DNA of 64,000 bases, from contig OZ251994.1 of NCBI GenBank assembly GCA_965246925.1, positions 1,860,001-1,924,000 of the forward strand. Direction: 5' to 3'. Position 1 is the stretch's first letter; every line of letters begins with the position of its first letter. Source of the stretch: JANPPS01 sp965246925. GTDB lineage: Bacteria > Pseudomonadota > Alphaproteobacteria > Acetobacterales > Acetobacteraceae. Positions 41,567 to 50,603 of this stretch are shown in pieces. The position numbers and the translations under genes are program-made. The notes below the pieces were generated by a model. The model worked only from the letters and a program-made list of their open reading frames with translations. It ran no database searches and was not told where the DNA came from.

Positions 41567-43450
41567 TCATGCGTGGAGCGGCGCCGGAACACCTTCACAG
41601 GCTGGCTTTAGCGGCGCCAGCACTGTTTGATTGCGCCCGCCGCGCTTGGCGTCATACAGGGCAGCATCGGCCGCGCTAAGCAGCTTTTGCGAATCCTGCA
41701 GGGCAGGGCCGGGTATGGCGGATGCGCAGCCGATGCTGATGGTGAGCAGTCCTGTGCTGGAGGCGGGGTGGGCCATGCCAAGCTTGGCGATCCTTGCCCG
41801 TGTCCGTTCGGCCAACTGCATTGCGCCTGTTGGCCCGGTATTGGGCAGCAATAGGGCGAACTCCTCCCCGCCGTAACGGGCCGCCACGTCCGCGGGGCGG
41901 CGAAGCTCAGCGCTGAGAGCTTGTGCTACGGCGCGGAGGCATTCGTCCCCGGCTTGATGGCCGAACGCGTCATTGTAGGCTTTGAAATGGTCCACATCGA
42001 TCATCAGCAGCGAAATCGGCAAGGTCTCGCGGGCGCAGACGTCGAATTCCCGAATTAAGAAGCGGTCGAAGCAGCGGCGGTTTGCGATTCCGGTTAGCCC
42101 ATCCTGCATGATGAGCCGCTGGAGCTGTGCATTGGCAACCTGAAGCTTTCCTTCGGCCTCGACCCGTTTCGAGATGTCGCGCAACGCAACCACGTAACCT
42201 TCGCCCGCGCCGAGCGCGCGCATGCTGGCTTCGAGCCAGATGTATCCGCCATTGGCGTGCTGAAAACGGTAGCATACGCGTGTGCCGGGAGGCATGTCGG
42301 GTCCCATGATGGAGTGAAAGACCGAGATGTCTTCTGGGTGGATTCGATCTCTGGGATCGTCGCCTATCAGATCACCCGGCTGAAACCCAAGGACATGTTG
42401 GCTTGCTGGTGAGACGTAGAGGCGGCGGAGATCGGGCCCTAATCTTACGATTACGTCCGTCGTGTTTTCAGCGAGCATACGGTGCATTTGTCCGCTCGCG
42501 TGGGCCGCCGCCTCCGCTTGTTGCTGCTCTGCCATGCGCTGGGCCAGGCGCCAGCCCATTAGGCCGACGCATGACACCATCGTTGCCACGGCGAGCCCTT
42601 CCCGTGCGGTTTCGGCTCGCCAATTCAGGAGGATATCGTCTGTGGAATAGCCCACGTGCGTGACCAGCGGATACTCTGCCGTGTGCCGGAAGCTGGTGAG
42701 ACGGGCTATGCCGTCGGTTGCAGATGCTACGGCTATGCTGCCGATCGGCCCTACTTTGAGGTAGGAGCGAAACATATCACTCTGGCTCAGGTCACGTCCG
42801 GCGATCGGCTCCTTACCCTGGGACTGCACGAGGCCGATACCGTCATCCGCTGTGAGCATGATCGAGCCGCCGGCGCCTACGGCAAAAGTCCGATAAAATA
42901 AGCGGAAGTATTCGAGGTCTATGGTGGCGACGGCTATTCCGGCGAAGCTACCGTCGGCGGCGTTGATACGGCGGGATACGACCAGGCTCCCGCTGAAACC
43001 CGCCCAGATAAAGGCCGGGGGCGAGACGAAGGGGCGCCGGCCTGCGTGGGCGCTATGGTAGGCCAGTGCTTCCGTGGGCTTGTAAACGTGGTCGGGCACG
43101 AGCCAGTCGCCGCTGCCGCCGACGAGGTGTCCGTCCGGGTCGAACACCAGAATGGCCTGTACCCGTCCCCAGAGCGACAGGCTTTCTTGCAGGATTTTCT
43201 GCATACGCGCGGCCTGGCCGATACCGTTCATTTCCAGTTGCTCGACGAGGCTGATCAGGGCGACATCGGCGACATGAACCGTTGCCTCGGCGTGGTCGGC
43301 TAGCGTGCGGGCGAGATTGGAAGTCTCGGTTTGCGCGACCGCAAGCTGAACTTTGCGGGCGGTCCAGGCGTTCCAGCTGAAGATGCCGAGAAGCAGGCAG
43401 CATGTCAGCGCGGCGAACAGCAATGGGGAACGCAGACGGACGACGCTCAT
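41567..43450 (-). CDS. Sensor diguanylate cyclase: periplasmic Cache-like, PAS and GGDEF domains
   Basis: A 627-aa membrane protein. Membrane segments at about 9-28 and 287-305 flank a periplasmic dCache-type sensor domain (QAILVFDPDGHLVGGSGDWLVPD through GIAVATIDLEYFRLFYRTF). A PAS domain (TTDVIVRLGPDLRRLYVSPASQHVLGFQPGDLIG) and a GGDEF domain follow, with MQDGLTGIANRRCFDRFL and the active-site GGEEF at 527-531. It should convert two GTP to c-di-GMP in response to an extracellular small molecule. The same-strand nucleoside transporter gene follows, hinting at a nucleoside- or nutrient-linked signal, but this is inference. Confidence 0.9.
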   Translation of the reverse strand: MSVVRLRSPLLFAALTCCLLLGIFSWNAWTARKVQLAVAQTETSNLARTLADHAEATVHVADVALISLVEQLEMNGIGQAARMQKILQESLSLWGRVQAILVFDPDGHLVGGSGDWLVPDHVYKPTEALAYHSAHAGRRPFVSPPAFIWAGFSGSLVVSRRINAADGSFAGIAVATIDLEYFRLFYRTFAVGAGGSIMLTADDGIGLVQSQGKEPIAGRDLSQSDMFRSYLKVGPIGSIAVASATDGIARLTSFRHTAEYPLVTHVGYSTDDILLNWRAETAREGLAVATMVSCVGLMGWRLAQRMAEQQQAEAAAHASGQMHRMLAENTTDVIVRLGPDLRRLYVSPASQHVLGFQPGDLIGDDPRDRIHPEDISVFHSIMGPDMPPGTRVCYRFQHANGGYIWLEASMRALGAGEGYVVALRDISKRVEAEGKLQVANAQLQRLIMQDGLTGIANRRCFDRFLIREFDVCARETLPISLLMIDVDHFKAYNDAFGHQAGDECLRAVAQALSAELRRPADVAARYGGEEFALLLPNTGPTGAMQLAERTRARIAKLGMAHPASSTGLLTISIGCASAIPGPALQDSQKLLSAADAALYDAKRGGRNQTVLAPLKPACEGVPAPLHA

Positions 43451-43626
43451 TTATAAAGTCCGACAATCTGGCATCCAGCATGTGCCACCAAAGACTCCAT
43501 TTTGGTCCCAGCCGGCGGGGACGGGCCGATAGTAGCCGGTAAAGGTTAAAGCTTTACTAAGCGCTTGGTCTTCTTGCGTAGGTGGGCTGACGGGCGTTCA
43601 CTGCGGCCCGTTGAGGAGTATGAAGC

Positions 43627-44319
43627 ATGATAAAATTGTATTTTCACCCGTCGCCCAATCCGATGAAGGTGGCGCTTTTCTTGGAAGAAGCGGGCATGCG
43701 TTATGAGGTTGTGCCGGTCGATACGCGAAAGGGCGAGCAATTCAGCCCGGATTTTCTCGCGATCAATCCCAATGGAAAGACCCCCGCGATCGTAGATACC
43801 GAGACAGGCGGGGCGGTGTTCGATAGCAATGCCATCCTGCTCTATCTAGCGGAGAAGAGTGGTAAGTTCCTACCAGCCGAGACGCTGGCGGCGCGGGGTG
43901 AGATGCTGTCGTGGCTGATGCTCGTGGCAACCGGTATTGGGCCTTATTCTGGCCAGGCGGTGCATTTCAAGCATTTTGCGCCAGAGCCCAAGCAGTATGC
44001 TGTCAACCGCTACACCTTCGAAGCGGAGCGGCATTTTGGTTTGCTTGATGCACGTCTGAAGGATCAGCCGTTCATGCTGGGTGAAACTTATGGCTTGGTT
44101 GACATGGCGGTTTGGGGATGGTGCCGAGTGGTGCCGTTCGTGTTGGGGGCGGAGGCTTGGGACAAGTTGCCGAACCTGAAGCGGTTGTTCGATGGCATCA
44201 ACGCCCGCCCCGCCGCGATCAAGGCTGGAGCGTTGAAGGATGCATATGCGTTCAAGACCGAGATGGACGAGGATTCTCGCCGCATCCTATTCCCTCACAA
44301 TGCTCGCCTGGCGAGTTAG
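43627..44319 (+). CDS. Glutathione S-transferase family protein
   Basis: A 230-aa cytoplasmic GST of the YfcG/theta-like type. The N-terminal thioredoxin fold shows MIKLYFHPSPNPMKVALFLEEAGMRYEVVPVDTRKGEQ, NPNGKTPAIVD and the glutathione-contacting FDSNAILLYLAEKSGKFLP. The C-terminal helical domain contains SGQAVHFKHFAPE and LKDQPFMLGETYGLVDMAVWGW. Such enzymes perform glutathione conjugation or disulfide-bond reduction. No neighbour defines the substrate. Confidence 0.92.
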   Translation: MIKLYFHPSPNPMKVALFLEEAGMRYEVVPVDTRKGEQFSPDFLAINPNGKTPAIVDTETGGAVFDSNAILLYLAEKSGKFLPAETLAARGEMLSWLMLVATGIGPYSGQAVHFKHFAPEPKQYAVNRYTFEAERHFGLLDARLKDQPFMLGETYGLVDMAVWGWCRVVPFVLGAEAWDKLPNLKRLFDGINARPAAIKAGALKDAYAFKTEMDEDSRRILFPHNARLAS

Positions 44320-44388
44320 GCCCCGTGTAAGAGTGGCAATGGACTTAGCCATAAAGCAGTAACGTGAGACATAGACAGGGTTTTTAGT

Positions 44389-44418
44389 GGACAATGCCGC
44401 GGTTCCCCGGCATTGTCC
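44389..44418. other. Strong inverted repeat downstream of the GST gene
   Basis: GGACAATGCCG (44389-44399) and CGGCATTGTCC (44408-44418) form a perfect 11-bp stem with an 8-base loop. No T-run follows on the plus strand. It could be a terminator-like hairpin for the GST gene or an operator for the downstream gene. Confidence 0.5.
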
Positions 44419-44537
44419 CGATGCTTCAACCGCCGAATCGGCTGTGGGGCAGGCGTTCCCCGCCCTATTCCGCCCGCTCTGCCGACCGGGCCGGCCCAGT
44501 TTCATCTCTAGCGCATCGAGAAAGTGATCAAACCAGG

Positions 44538-45104
44538 ATGCCAGACGACAGAATACCCAACGACCGGGCACGCAATGATAAGCTGCTCTCCACAAAATCC
44601 GCTACTTCGACCGAGGATGAGACTGAGAGCCGGATGCGGCAGGCGCTCGGGCTGCGTGGGCCGGCCGGGGCGGCTGGTCATGCGCCGCAGCAGCGGGCGG
44701 ATCAGGCGCGGGCGAGGCACAAATTCGTGCAAGATGGCGGCGTGCCGGTGGTTATGCTGAATCGCGGGGCCGACCAGGATGCGGCCAGCGCCGCCAGGGC
44801 CCGGATGGCCGAGACCGAGCATCAGCTCGAGGCCGAGCGGGCCCAGCATGGCGCTACGCGGCGGCAATTGAACGAGGCACAGGCAACGATTCAGATGCTG
44901 CAGACCCGGCTTGCCCATGCCGAGTTGGCGCACCGGGACGCGCTGGCCGCGGCCGCGCGGGCGGTGGAAGAGGCGAAGGCGCAGGTCACCGCCGAGCCCA
45001 TCAAACAAACACGGCAGCCGCGCAAGCCAGCCATCGACCGCACTCCGAAAGAGCAAAAACCGGTTCGTTGGTGGACGCCGAGCTATAAGGCCAAGGCTCG
45101 CTGA
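44538..45104 (+). CDS. Hypothetical coiled-coil protein
   Basis: 188 aa, not assigned to a family. It has a charged N-terminus, TESRMRQALGLRGPAGAAG, then QARARHKFVQDGGVPVVMLNRGADQDAASAA, a long predicted coiled coil (about 80-145, RMAETEHQLEAERAQHGATRRQLNEAQATIQML) and a basic tail ending KEQKPVRWWTPSYKAKAR. No signal peptide or membrane segment. The conserved-looking ends RHKFVQDGGVPVV and KPVRWWTPSYKAK could be interaction motifs. The start at ATG 44538 is a guess; the frame extends upstream to 44394 through a proline-rich stretch. It precedes the five-gene cluster by 19 bases and may be cotranscribed with it. Confidence 0.6.
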   Translation: MPDDRIPNDRARNDKLLSTKSATSTEDETESRMRQALGLRGPAGAAGHAPQQRADQARARHKFVQDGGVPVVMLNRGADQDAASAARARMAETEHQLEAERAQHGATRRQLNEAQATIQMLQTRLAHAELAHRDALAAAARAVEEAKAQVTAEPIKQTRQPRKPAIDRTPKEQKPVRWWTPSYKAKAR

Positions 45105-45123
45105 ACGACGTAACCTGGCGCCC

Positions 45124-45921
45124 ATGCCGGACGTAGTGGCTCGTCAACACGATGGGCGCGGCATGACAGCGGACCTGAGTTCCATTTGTGCGATGGCGGT
45201 GATGGCCAAGGCGCCAAGGCCGGGGCATGTAAAGACCCGGCTTCAATCCGTGCTTTCACCGGACGAGGCGGCGGCGCTCGGGGCGGCGTTCCTGCTGGAT
45301 ACCACGAGCAACCTGCATGCGGCGGCCGCGCTGGCGCCGATCCATCCGTTCGTGGCGTATGCGCCGGCGGGACAAGAGGCGCGGTTCGACGGCCATATTG
45401 CACCGGGCACCAGGCTGATTTTGGCCGACGGTATCGAAGGGGACGGGCCGGGGGTTGAGGGATTTGGCCGCAGCCTGCTGCATGCCAGCCGGGGCCTGTT
45501 GGCGCTAGGTTACGGCGCGGCATGCGTCGTGAATGCGGATGGGCCAACCTTGCCGACCGCTTATTTGGTGCATGCCGCCCAGCGACTGTTGTCGCCGGGG
45601 CGCCGGGCCTTGATCGGACCGGCGGAGGATGGCGGTTACTGGCTTTTGGGCATGCAGCAGCCGGAGGCTGGGCTATATGCGGGCATCAGCTGGAGCACGG
45701 ACGTTGTTGCGGCCGAGACCCGGGCGCGTGCCGCTGGCCTGGGTCTTACTTTGGAGGAGGCCGGAACCTGGTATGACGTGGATGACCGGGAGAGCCTGGC
45801 GCGGCTTGTCCGGGAGCTTGGGCGCGGCGCGCAGGGAGGGATCGAGCCGTTTCCTGCCCCGGCCACTGCCCGGGCGGTTCTGGCAATCAGCCTTGCCGAC
45901 CGGCTTCGTCAGGCGGCGTGA
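45124..45921 (+). CDS. DUF2064/TIGR04282-type glycosyltransferase- or nucleotidyltransferase-like protein
   Basis: A cytoplasmic protein of 265 aa resembling the GT-A fold group annotated as DUF2064 or transferase 1 of rSAM-associated systems (CofC-like). Seen: MAVMAKAPRPGHVKTRLQSVLSPDEAAALGAAFLLDT, which fits the phosphate-binding loop region, VVNADGPTLPTAYL (DxP/DxD-like), IGPAEDGGYWLLG and WYDVDDRESL. It opens a five-gene cluster with two membrane or lipid-linked glycosyltransferases, a radical SAM enzyme and an aminotransferase. Its end overlaps the next gene (GTGA). Start ATG 45124 or 45163 (MTADLSSI). The reaction is unknown. Confidence 0.78.
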   Translation: MPDVVARQHDGRGMTADLSSICAMAVMAKAPRPGHVKTRLQSVLSPDEAAALGAAFLLDTTSNLHAAAALAPIHPFVAYAPAGQEARFDGHIAPGTRLILADGIEGDGPGVEGFGRSLLHASRGLLALGYGAACVVNADGPTLPTAYLVHAAQRLLSPGRRALIGPAEDGGYWLLGMQQPEAGLYAGISWSTDVVAAETRARAAGLGLTLEEAGTWYDVDDRESLARLVRELGRGAQGGIEPFPAPATARAVLAISLADRLRQAA

Positions 45922-47231
45922 GGCGGTCTTGGCTGTTAGCGTTGCTGGGGCTGGGATTGCTGCTGGCGGTGGCGGCCGGCGCCGGCAGCCGTTTGCCGGA
46001 CGATGTGGGCGAACTGGCGGCGGAGCGGAGCATTGCCTATCTGATGGCGGTGGGGCTGGCCGGAAGTTGCTATGCCGGCGCCCTGGCGCTGGTGGACCGC
46101 CGGGCCTTGCCGGTGGTGCTGGTGGTGGCGGGCCTGGCCCGGCTGATTGTGTTCGTCCCACCGCCGCTGCTGTCCACGGATATTTACCGGTATGTGTGGG
46201 ATGGGCGGGTGCAGCGGGCCGGGATCAATCCCTACCGCTACGTGCCGGCCGACCCGGCGCTGGCGCCGCTGCGGGATCAGGCGGTGTATCCCAACATCAA
46301 CCGGGCGGAGACGGCGCCCACGATCTATCCGCCATTCGCCCAGGCGCTGTTTGCCGGTGCCGCGTGGGTCTGGCCGGGGCTTTGGGGGGTGAAGGCCGTG
46401 CTGGTCTTGTTCGACCTCACCAGTATTGGGGCGTTACTCGTCTTGCTGCGCGCGGCCGGGCTGCCGTCTGGACGGGTGCTGATCTATGCCTGGAATCCGC
46501 TGGTGATCTGGGAGTTCGCGGGCGGCGGGCATGTCGATGCGGCATCGACGGGGCTGGTGGCGCTGGCGATGCTGGCGCTGGCCTATGGGCGGCGCGGCTG
46601 GGCGGGGGCGGTGCTGGGGCTGGCGGTGCTGACGAAGCTGCTGCCGGCGGCGCTGTTTCCGGCGTTCTGGCGGCGGTGGGACATGCGGGCGCCGGTGGCG
46701 TGCGGGGCGGTGATCCTGGCGGGGTATGCGGCGTATGCTGGGGCAGGGCTGCGCGTGTTCGGCTATTTGCCCGGCTATGCGGCGGAGGAGCGGCTAGGGC
46801 AGGATGGGCCGTTCCTGTTGCGCCTGTGGTCCGCGTTCGGGCCGGTCCCGGGCTGGGCGGCGCTGGCGTATGCGGGGGTGTGCGCGCTGGTGCTGATCGG
46901 GTTGGCGCTGCGGGTCGCTTGGCGTCCCTGGCCGGATGCATTGCCGGCTCGCATCCAGGTGAGCGCGCGGGGCGTTCTGGTGCTGGGAACCGCGACGATG
47001 GCCGCGCTTTCGCCGCATTATCCGTGGTATCTGGCGGGCCTTGCGCTACCTTTGGTGTTCGTGCCGTCCGCTTCGGTGATCTGGCTGACCTTGGCGGCCC
47101 CGCTGCTGTATCTTGACCCCCAGCATAACGAGGTCATCTGGCCCGCTATGCTGTTCCTCCCGTTTGCTGGCCTATTGCTCCGCGACCTGCTGCGCCTGAA
47201 GGAGATTGCCGATGTCCGCCACCGTGCTTGA
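45918..47231 (+). CDS. GT87-like polyprenol-phosphate-dependent membrane glycosyltransferase
   Basis: A polytopic inner-membrane protein of 437 aa with about ten hydrophobic segments. STDIYRYVWDGRVQRAGINPYRYVPADPALAPLRD is the conserved first-loop sequence of alpha-(1,6)-mannosyltransferase and DUF2029/GT87 proteins, in which the acidic residues take a lipid-phosphate-linked sugar; VYPNINRAETAPTIYPPFAQALF and LSPHYPWYLAGLALPL follow. It starts at GTG 45918 overlapping the previous stop and overlaps the radical SAM gene by about 20 bases. With the GT2 enzyme of the cluster as likely donor-lipid maker, it would transfer a hexose on the periplasmic face. Acceptor unknown. Confidence 0.78.
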   Translation: MRRSWLLALLGLGLLLAVAAGAGSRLPDDVGELAAERSIAYLMAVGLAGSCYAGALALVDRRALPVVLVVAGLARLIVFVPPPLLSTDIYRYVWDGRVQRAGINPYRYVPADPALAPLRDQAVYPNINRAETAPTIYPPFAQALFAGAAWVWPGLWGVKAVLVLFDLTSIGALLVLLRAAGLPSGRVLIYAWNPLVIWEFAGGGHVDAASTGLVALAMLALAYGRRGWAGAVLGLAVLTKLLPAALFPAFWRRWDMRAPVACGAVILAGYAAYAGAGLRVFGYLPGYAAEERLGQDGPFLLRLWSAFGPVPGWAALAYAGVCALVLIGLALRVAWRPWPDALPARIQVSARGVLVLGTATMAALSPHYPWYLAGLALPLVFVPSASVIWLTLAAPLLYLDPQHNEVIWPAMLFLPFAGLLLRDLLRLKEIADVRHRA

Positions 47232-48267
47232 GCCCGTCAATCCCGGGCGCTATTTCGAGAGTGTTTCGGCCCAGGGCAGCATCGCGGAGGCGCCGCCGGT
47301 TTGCCTCTATCTGGAGGTGACCAACCGCTGCAACCTGCTGTGCGAGACGTGTCCGCGCACGTTCGAGGCGCTCGAGCCGCCGATGGACCTGAGCTGGGAG
47401 CTGTTCACCAAGATCGTGGATCAGGTGCCGAACGTGGCGCGGGTGGTGCTGCATGGGGTGGGGGAGCCGATGCTGGTGCGGGACCTGCCGCGCATGATCC
47501 GGTATCTGAAGGCGCGCGGCACGCATGTGCTGTTCAACACCAACGGCACGCTGCTGGCGCCGCGCAAGCAGATGGAGATCATCGAGACAGGGCTCGACGA
47601 ACTGCGGGTGTCGCTCGATGCGGCGGAGGCGGCGACGTTCCTGAAGGTGCGCGGGAAGGACATGTTCGACCGGATCGTGCGCAACGTCAGCAGCTTCACC
47701 AACCTGCAGCGCTCGATCGGGGCGGAGAAGCCCAAGGTGTCGCTGTGGCTTACGGGGCTGAAGGAGACGGTGGATCAGCTGCCGGAGTTCGTGCGGCTGG
47801 CGGGCCGGATCGGGGTGCGGGAGGTGCATCTGCAGCGGCTGGTGTTCGATGAGGCCGGGTTCGGGATGGCGCGGCTGGATAGCTCGTTGTTCGAGCAGAC
47901 GCGGGCGGAGGAGGAGGCGGTGATCGCGTCCGCCACCGCGATCGGGCGGGAGCTGGGGGTGGTCTTGGATGCGTCGGGCGCGACGGAACCGGGGCTGAGC
48001 TTGAAGAAGGCGGCGGACGACAAGCCGTGGGCCACGTGCCGGCGGCCGTGGTCGCTGATGTACTTCACCGCGCATGGCCGGGCGCTGCCGTGCTGCATCG
48101 CGCCGTTCTCCGCGCGCGGGTATGAGAATTATACGCTGGGCGATGCGACGCAGCAGACGCTGCGGGAGATCTGGAACAGCCCGGCGTATCGCGGGTTCCG
48201 GACCGACCTGGTGGGGGATACGCCGCCGAAGCCGTGCCAGGGGTGTGGGCTGCGCTGGTCGTTGTGA
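47212..48267 (+). CDS. Radical SAM/SPASM domain protein
   Basis: An iron-sulfur enzyme of about 351 aa that uses S-adenosylmethionine to make a radical. CNLLCETC provides the CX3CX2C cluster motif (LEVTNRCNLLCETCPRTF), followed by GVGEPML and FNTNGTLL strand motifs. The C-terminus has a SPASM-like cysteine set: WATCRRPWSLMYFTAHGRALPCCIAPFS and KPCQGCGLRW. SPASM enzymes often modify peptides or sugars. I start at ATG 47212, seven bases after AAGGAG; it overlaps the GT87-like gene. The last bases overlap the GT2 gene (GTGA). No precursor peptide is visible nearby, so a non-peptide substrate seems likelier. Confidence 0.85.
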   Translation: MSATVLEPVNPGRYFESVSAQGSIAEAPPVCLYLEVTNRCNLLCETCPRTFEALEPPMDLSWELFTKIVDQVPNVARVVLHGVGEPMLVRDLPRMIRYLKARGTHVLFNTNGTLLAPRKQMEIIETGLDELRVSLDAAEAATFLKVRGKDMFDRIVRNVSSFTNLQRSIGAEKPKVSLWLTGLKETVDQLPEFVRLAGRIGVREVHLQRLVFDEAGFGMARLDSSLFEQTRAEEEAVIASATAIGRELGVVLDASGATEPGLSLKKAADDKPWATCRRPWSLMYFTAHGRALPCCIAPFSARGYENYTLGDATQQTLREIWNSPAYRGFRTDLVGDTPPKPCQGCGLRWSL

Positions 48268-48965
48268 GCCTGGAGCAACTGGCCGTCGTCATTCCCACTT
48301 GGAACGAGGCGGAAGCGATTGGGCCGGTGGTGCGGGAGGTGCTGGCGCAGGGGGTGCGCCACGCCATCGTGAGCGATGGTGGCAGTACGGATGGTACGCA
48401 GGCGCGCGCGGGCGAGGCTGGGGCGATGGTGATCGACGCCGGGCGGGGCTATGGGCGGGCGTGCGCCCTGGGTGCTGCGGCGGCTCCGGCGGAGTGCACG
48501 CTGATCGGGTTCATGGATGGGGACGGGGCGGATCGTCCGGATCAGCTGATCGCGCTGGCTCGGCCGTTGCTGGGGGGCACGCATGATTTCGCCATCGCGT
48601 CCCGCACCCGGGGACAGCGCGAGCCCGGCGCCATGCATTGGCACCAGGTGCTGGCCGGCGCGGCGGCGGGGCGGCTGATGGGGGCGCTGTATGGCGTGCG
48701 CTATACCGACATGTGCGCGCTTCGCGTCATCCGGCGGGACGCGCTGGAGGATCTGGCCATGACGGAGATGACGTATGGCTGGAATATCGAGATGCAGATG
48801 AAGGCGGCCCGCGCGGGGCTGCGGATTGTGGAACTGCCGGTGCCGTACCGGTGCCGGGCGGGGGGCAGGTCGAAGGTCGCCGGGTCGGTGCAGGGGACGC
48901 TGCGGGCCAGCAGCAAGATCATCAGCACCTTCGTGCGCGTGGCGGCCGCGCGCCATCCGGCCTGA
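48264..48965 (+). CDS. Family 2 glycosyltransferase (dolichyl/polyprenyl-phosphate hexose synthase-like)
   Basis: A GT-A fold enzyme of 233 aa: LAVVIPTWNEAEAIGPVVREVL, IVSDGGSTDGTQARA, and a metal-binding DGDGADRPDQL, with RSKVAGSVQGTLRASSKII at the end. No C-terminal membrane helices, like the short soluble polyprenyl-phosphate mannose synthases. It could load a sugar onto undecaprenyl phosphate for the GT87-like enzyme of this cluster. GTG 48264 overlaps the stop of the radical SAM gene; the aminotransferase starts three bases after its end. Confidence 0.85.
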   Translation: MSLEQLAVVIPTWNEAEAIGPVVREVLAQGVRHAIVSDGGSTDGTQARAGEAGAMVIDAGRGYGRACALGAAAAPAECTLIGFMDGDGADRPDQLIALARPLLGGTHDFAIASRTRGQREPGAMHWHQVLAGAAAGRLMGALYGVRYTDMCALRVIRRDALEDLAMTEMTYGWNIEMQMKAARAGLRIVELPVPYRCRAGGRSKVAGSVQGTLRASSKIISTFVRVAAARHPA

Positions 48966-48968
48966 GTA

Positions 48969-50108
48969 ATGAATGCCGTGCCGCGCCGCGAGCTGGAGCT
49001 GGCCGGGTTCCTGTCGCGGTATCACCATCGTGTCCGGCATCACCTGAGTGCGTCCGAATGCGAGAGCATGACGGTGTCCGCGCTGCTGGCGATGGCGGAT
49101 GCCGGCGACCGGGCGCGGTGGGAGGGTTTGACGCTCGCCTACACCGATCCGGCGGGGGCGCCGTGGCTGCGCCAGACCATTGCGGGCCATTATGCGACGC
49201 TGGGTCCGGACGACCTGGTGTGCTGCGCGGGGGCGCAGGAGGGGCTGTATGCGGTGTTGCACGCGGTGATGGCGCCGGGCGAGCATGCGGTGGTGGTGGT
49301 GCCGGGCTATCAATCGATGGAGACGCTGCCGCTGGGCATCGGCTCGGCCACCGGCGTGGCGCTGAACCCGGCGGAGGGCTGGTCGCTCGACATCGATGCG
49401 GTGGCGGCGGCGTGCCGGGCGGAGACGCGGGTGGTGTCGATCAGCTTTCCGAATAACCCGACCGGCGCGCTGCTGCCGCGCGACCGGTTAGACGCGCTAG
49501 TGGCGCTGTGCCGGTCGCGCGGGCTGTGGCTGCTGAGTGACGAGGTGTACCGGCTGAGCGAGCGGGACCCGTCCGCGCGCATGCCGGCCGCGGCGGATGT
49601 CTATGAGCGGGGCATTTCAGTGGGAGTGCTGTCGAAGACGTATGGGCTGCCGGGGCTGCGTGTTGGCTGGATTGCGTGCCGCGATGCGGGGCTGATCCGG
49701 CGGGTGACGCAATTCCGGCAATATCTGAGCGTTTGTAGCGCTGGGCCGAGCGAGGTGTTGGCTGATATCGCGATCAAGAACACGGCCGTTGTGGTGGGGC
49801 GGACGATGGCGCTGGCGGACGGTAACCTGGCGTTGCTGCGCGGCTTCCTGGCCCGGCATGACGGGCTGTTCGATTGGGTGGAGCCAGCGGCGGGAGTGGT
49901 TGGATTTGTGCGCTACCTAGGGGCTGAGGGGGCGGAACGGTTCGTGGCTGCGATGGCTGAGGCGGGCATCTTGCTGTTACCGCCGAGTGTGTTCCGGTCT
50001 GATTTGGTGGTGTTGGCGGAGGACCGGTTTCGGATCGGGTTTGGCGGCGCTGGGTTCTCGGTTGGACTTGGGGCAATGGAGACGGCTCTCTTGCACCATC
50101 CAGGGTAG
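48969..50108 (+). CDS. Class I/II PLP-dependent aminotransferase
   Basis: A fold type I PLP enzyme of 379 aa. YTDPAGAPWLRQTIAGHYATLGPDDLVCCAGAQEGLYAVLHAVMAPGEHAVVVVPGYQSM, SFPNNPTGALLPRDRLDALV and the lysine of VGVLSKTYGLPGLRVGWIA (internal aldimine) are diagnostic; the final Arg is in EDRFRIGFGG. It is the last gene of the coupled cluster and may supply an amino group or an amino-acid-derived moiety. Its specific substrate is unknown. After its stop the base composition changes to more A+T. Confidence 0.85.
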   Translation: MNAVPRRELELAGFLSRYHHRVRHHLSASECESMTVSALLAMADAGDRARWEGLTLAYTDPAGAPWLRQTIAGHYATLGPDDLVCCAGAQEGLYAVLHAVMAPGEHAVVVVPGYQSMETLPLGIGSATGVALNPAEGWSLDIDAVAAACRAETRVVSISFPNNPTGALLPRDRLDALVALCRSRGLWLLSDEVYRLSERDPSARMPAAADVYERGISVGVLSKTYGLPGLRVGWIACRDAGLIRRVTQFRQYLSVCSAGPSEVLADIAIKNTAVVVGRTMALADGNLALLRGFLARHDGLFDWVEPAAGVVGFVRYLGAEGAERFVAAMAEAGILLLPPSVFRSDLVVLAEDRFRIGFGGAGFSVGLGAMETALLHHPG

Positions 50109-50365
50109 GATTCGGCTAGGGACCGCGCGCTTCGGTTTCGCTAGCCTGGAGCGAAATTGAGGCATTTGGGAAGGATCGAGCGCCAGAAAGCCTGTCTCTG
50201 CGGATGGGAGTGCTCTGGAGAGCAATTTGCCCGGAAGGTTTCTTTGTCGACCTGGTAAAAAATCAAGTCTGAGGGGGTCAGCATCATCCCATAACGAGGT
50301 TGCGCCGCAGATCGGGCGCGCTCATCGTCAGTATAATCATAGTAGTTCCGAGTTAGAAATTGATC

Positions 50366-50603
50366 TCATAGTCCGGTTCGTCGGTTAGCAGCGATGGTTC
50401 GGACCGGTCTAAGAACACTAATCCCAATAGAACTTTTTCCTGAGTCGATGTGATATTCTAGCGCTATTGCTGAAGTATCCGCCTGCGCAATAAACATTGG
50501 GGAAGGTTGCAGCAACATCGCCTTTTCGAGCATGTTCCCCGGTCCTCGTCAGTATATCGAAAGTTAAGGGCACAAGCATCAGACTTTGCCTGCAGAGTCC
50601 CAA
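50366..50603 (-). pseudogene. Frameshifted fragment paralogous to the secreted protein at 50721-51572
   Basis: Read leftward, one frame gives GLCRQSLMLVPLTFDILTRTGEHARKG, matching GQCRSNVTPVSLTFEGSTMDEGLAKKA of the neighbouring gene, and after a one-base shift near 50500 another frame gives MFIAQADTSAIALEYHIDSGKSSIGISVL against KFYIRADAPAIALEYHVVHGNIASGFTVL, ending at the stop at 50366. It is therefore a truncated, shifted C-terminal copy. The remaining sequence 50109-50365 shows no gene that I recognise. Confidence 0.75.

Noticed and set aside
47212..48267. Radical SAM/SPASM enzyme as part of a RiPP system
   Set aside because: No short precursor-peptide gene was visible near it, and the neighbours are glycosyltransferases, so a peptide-modification role is not supported.
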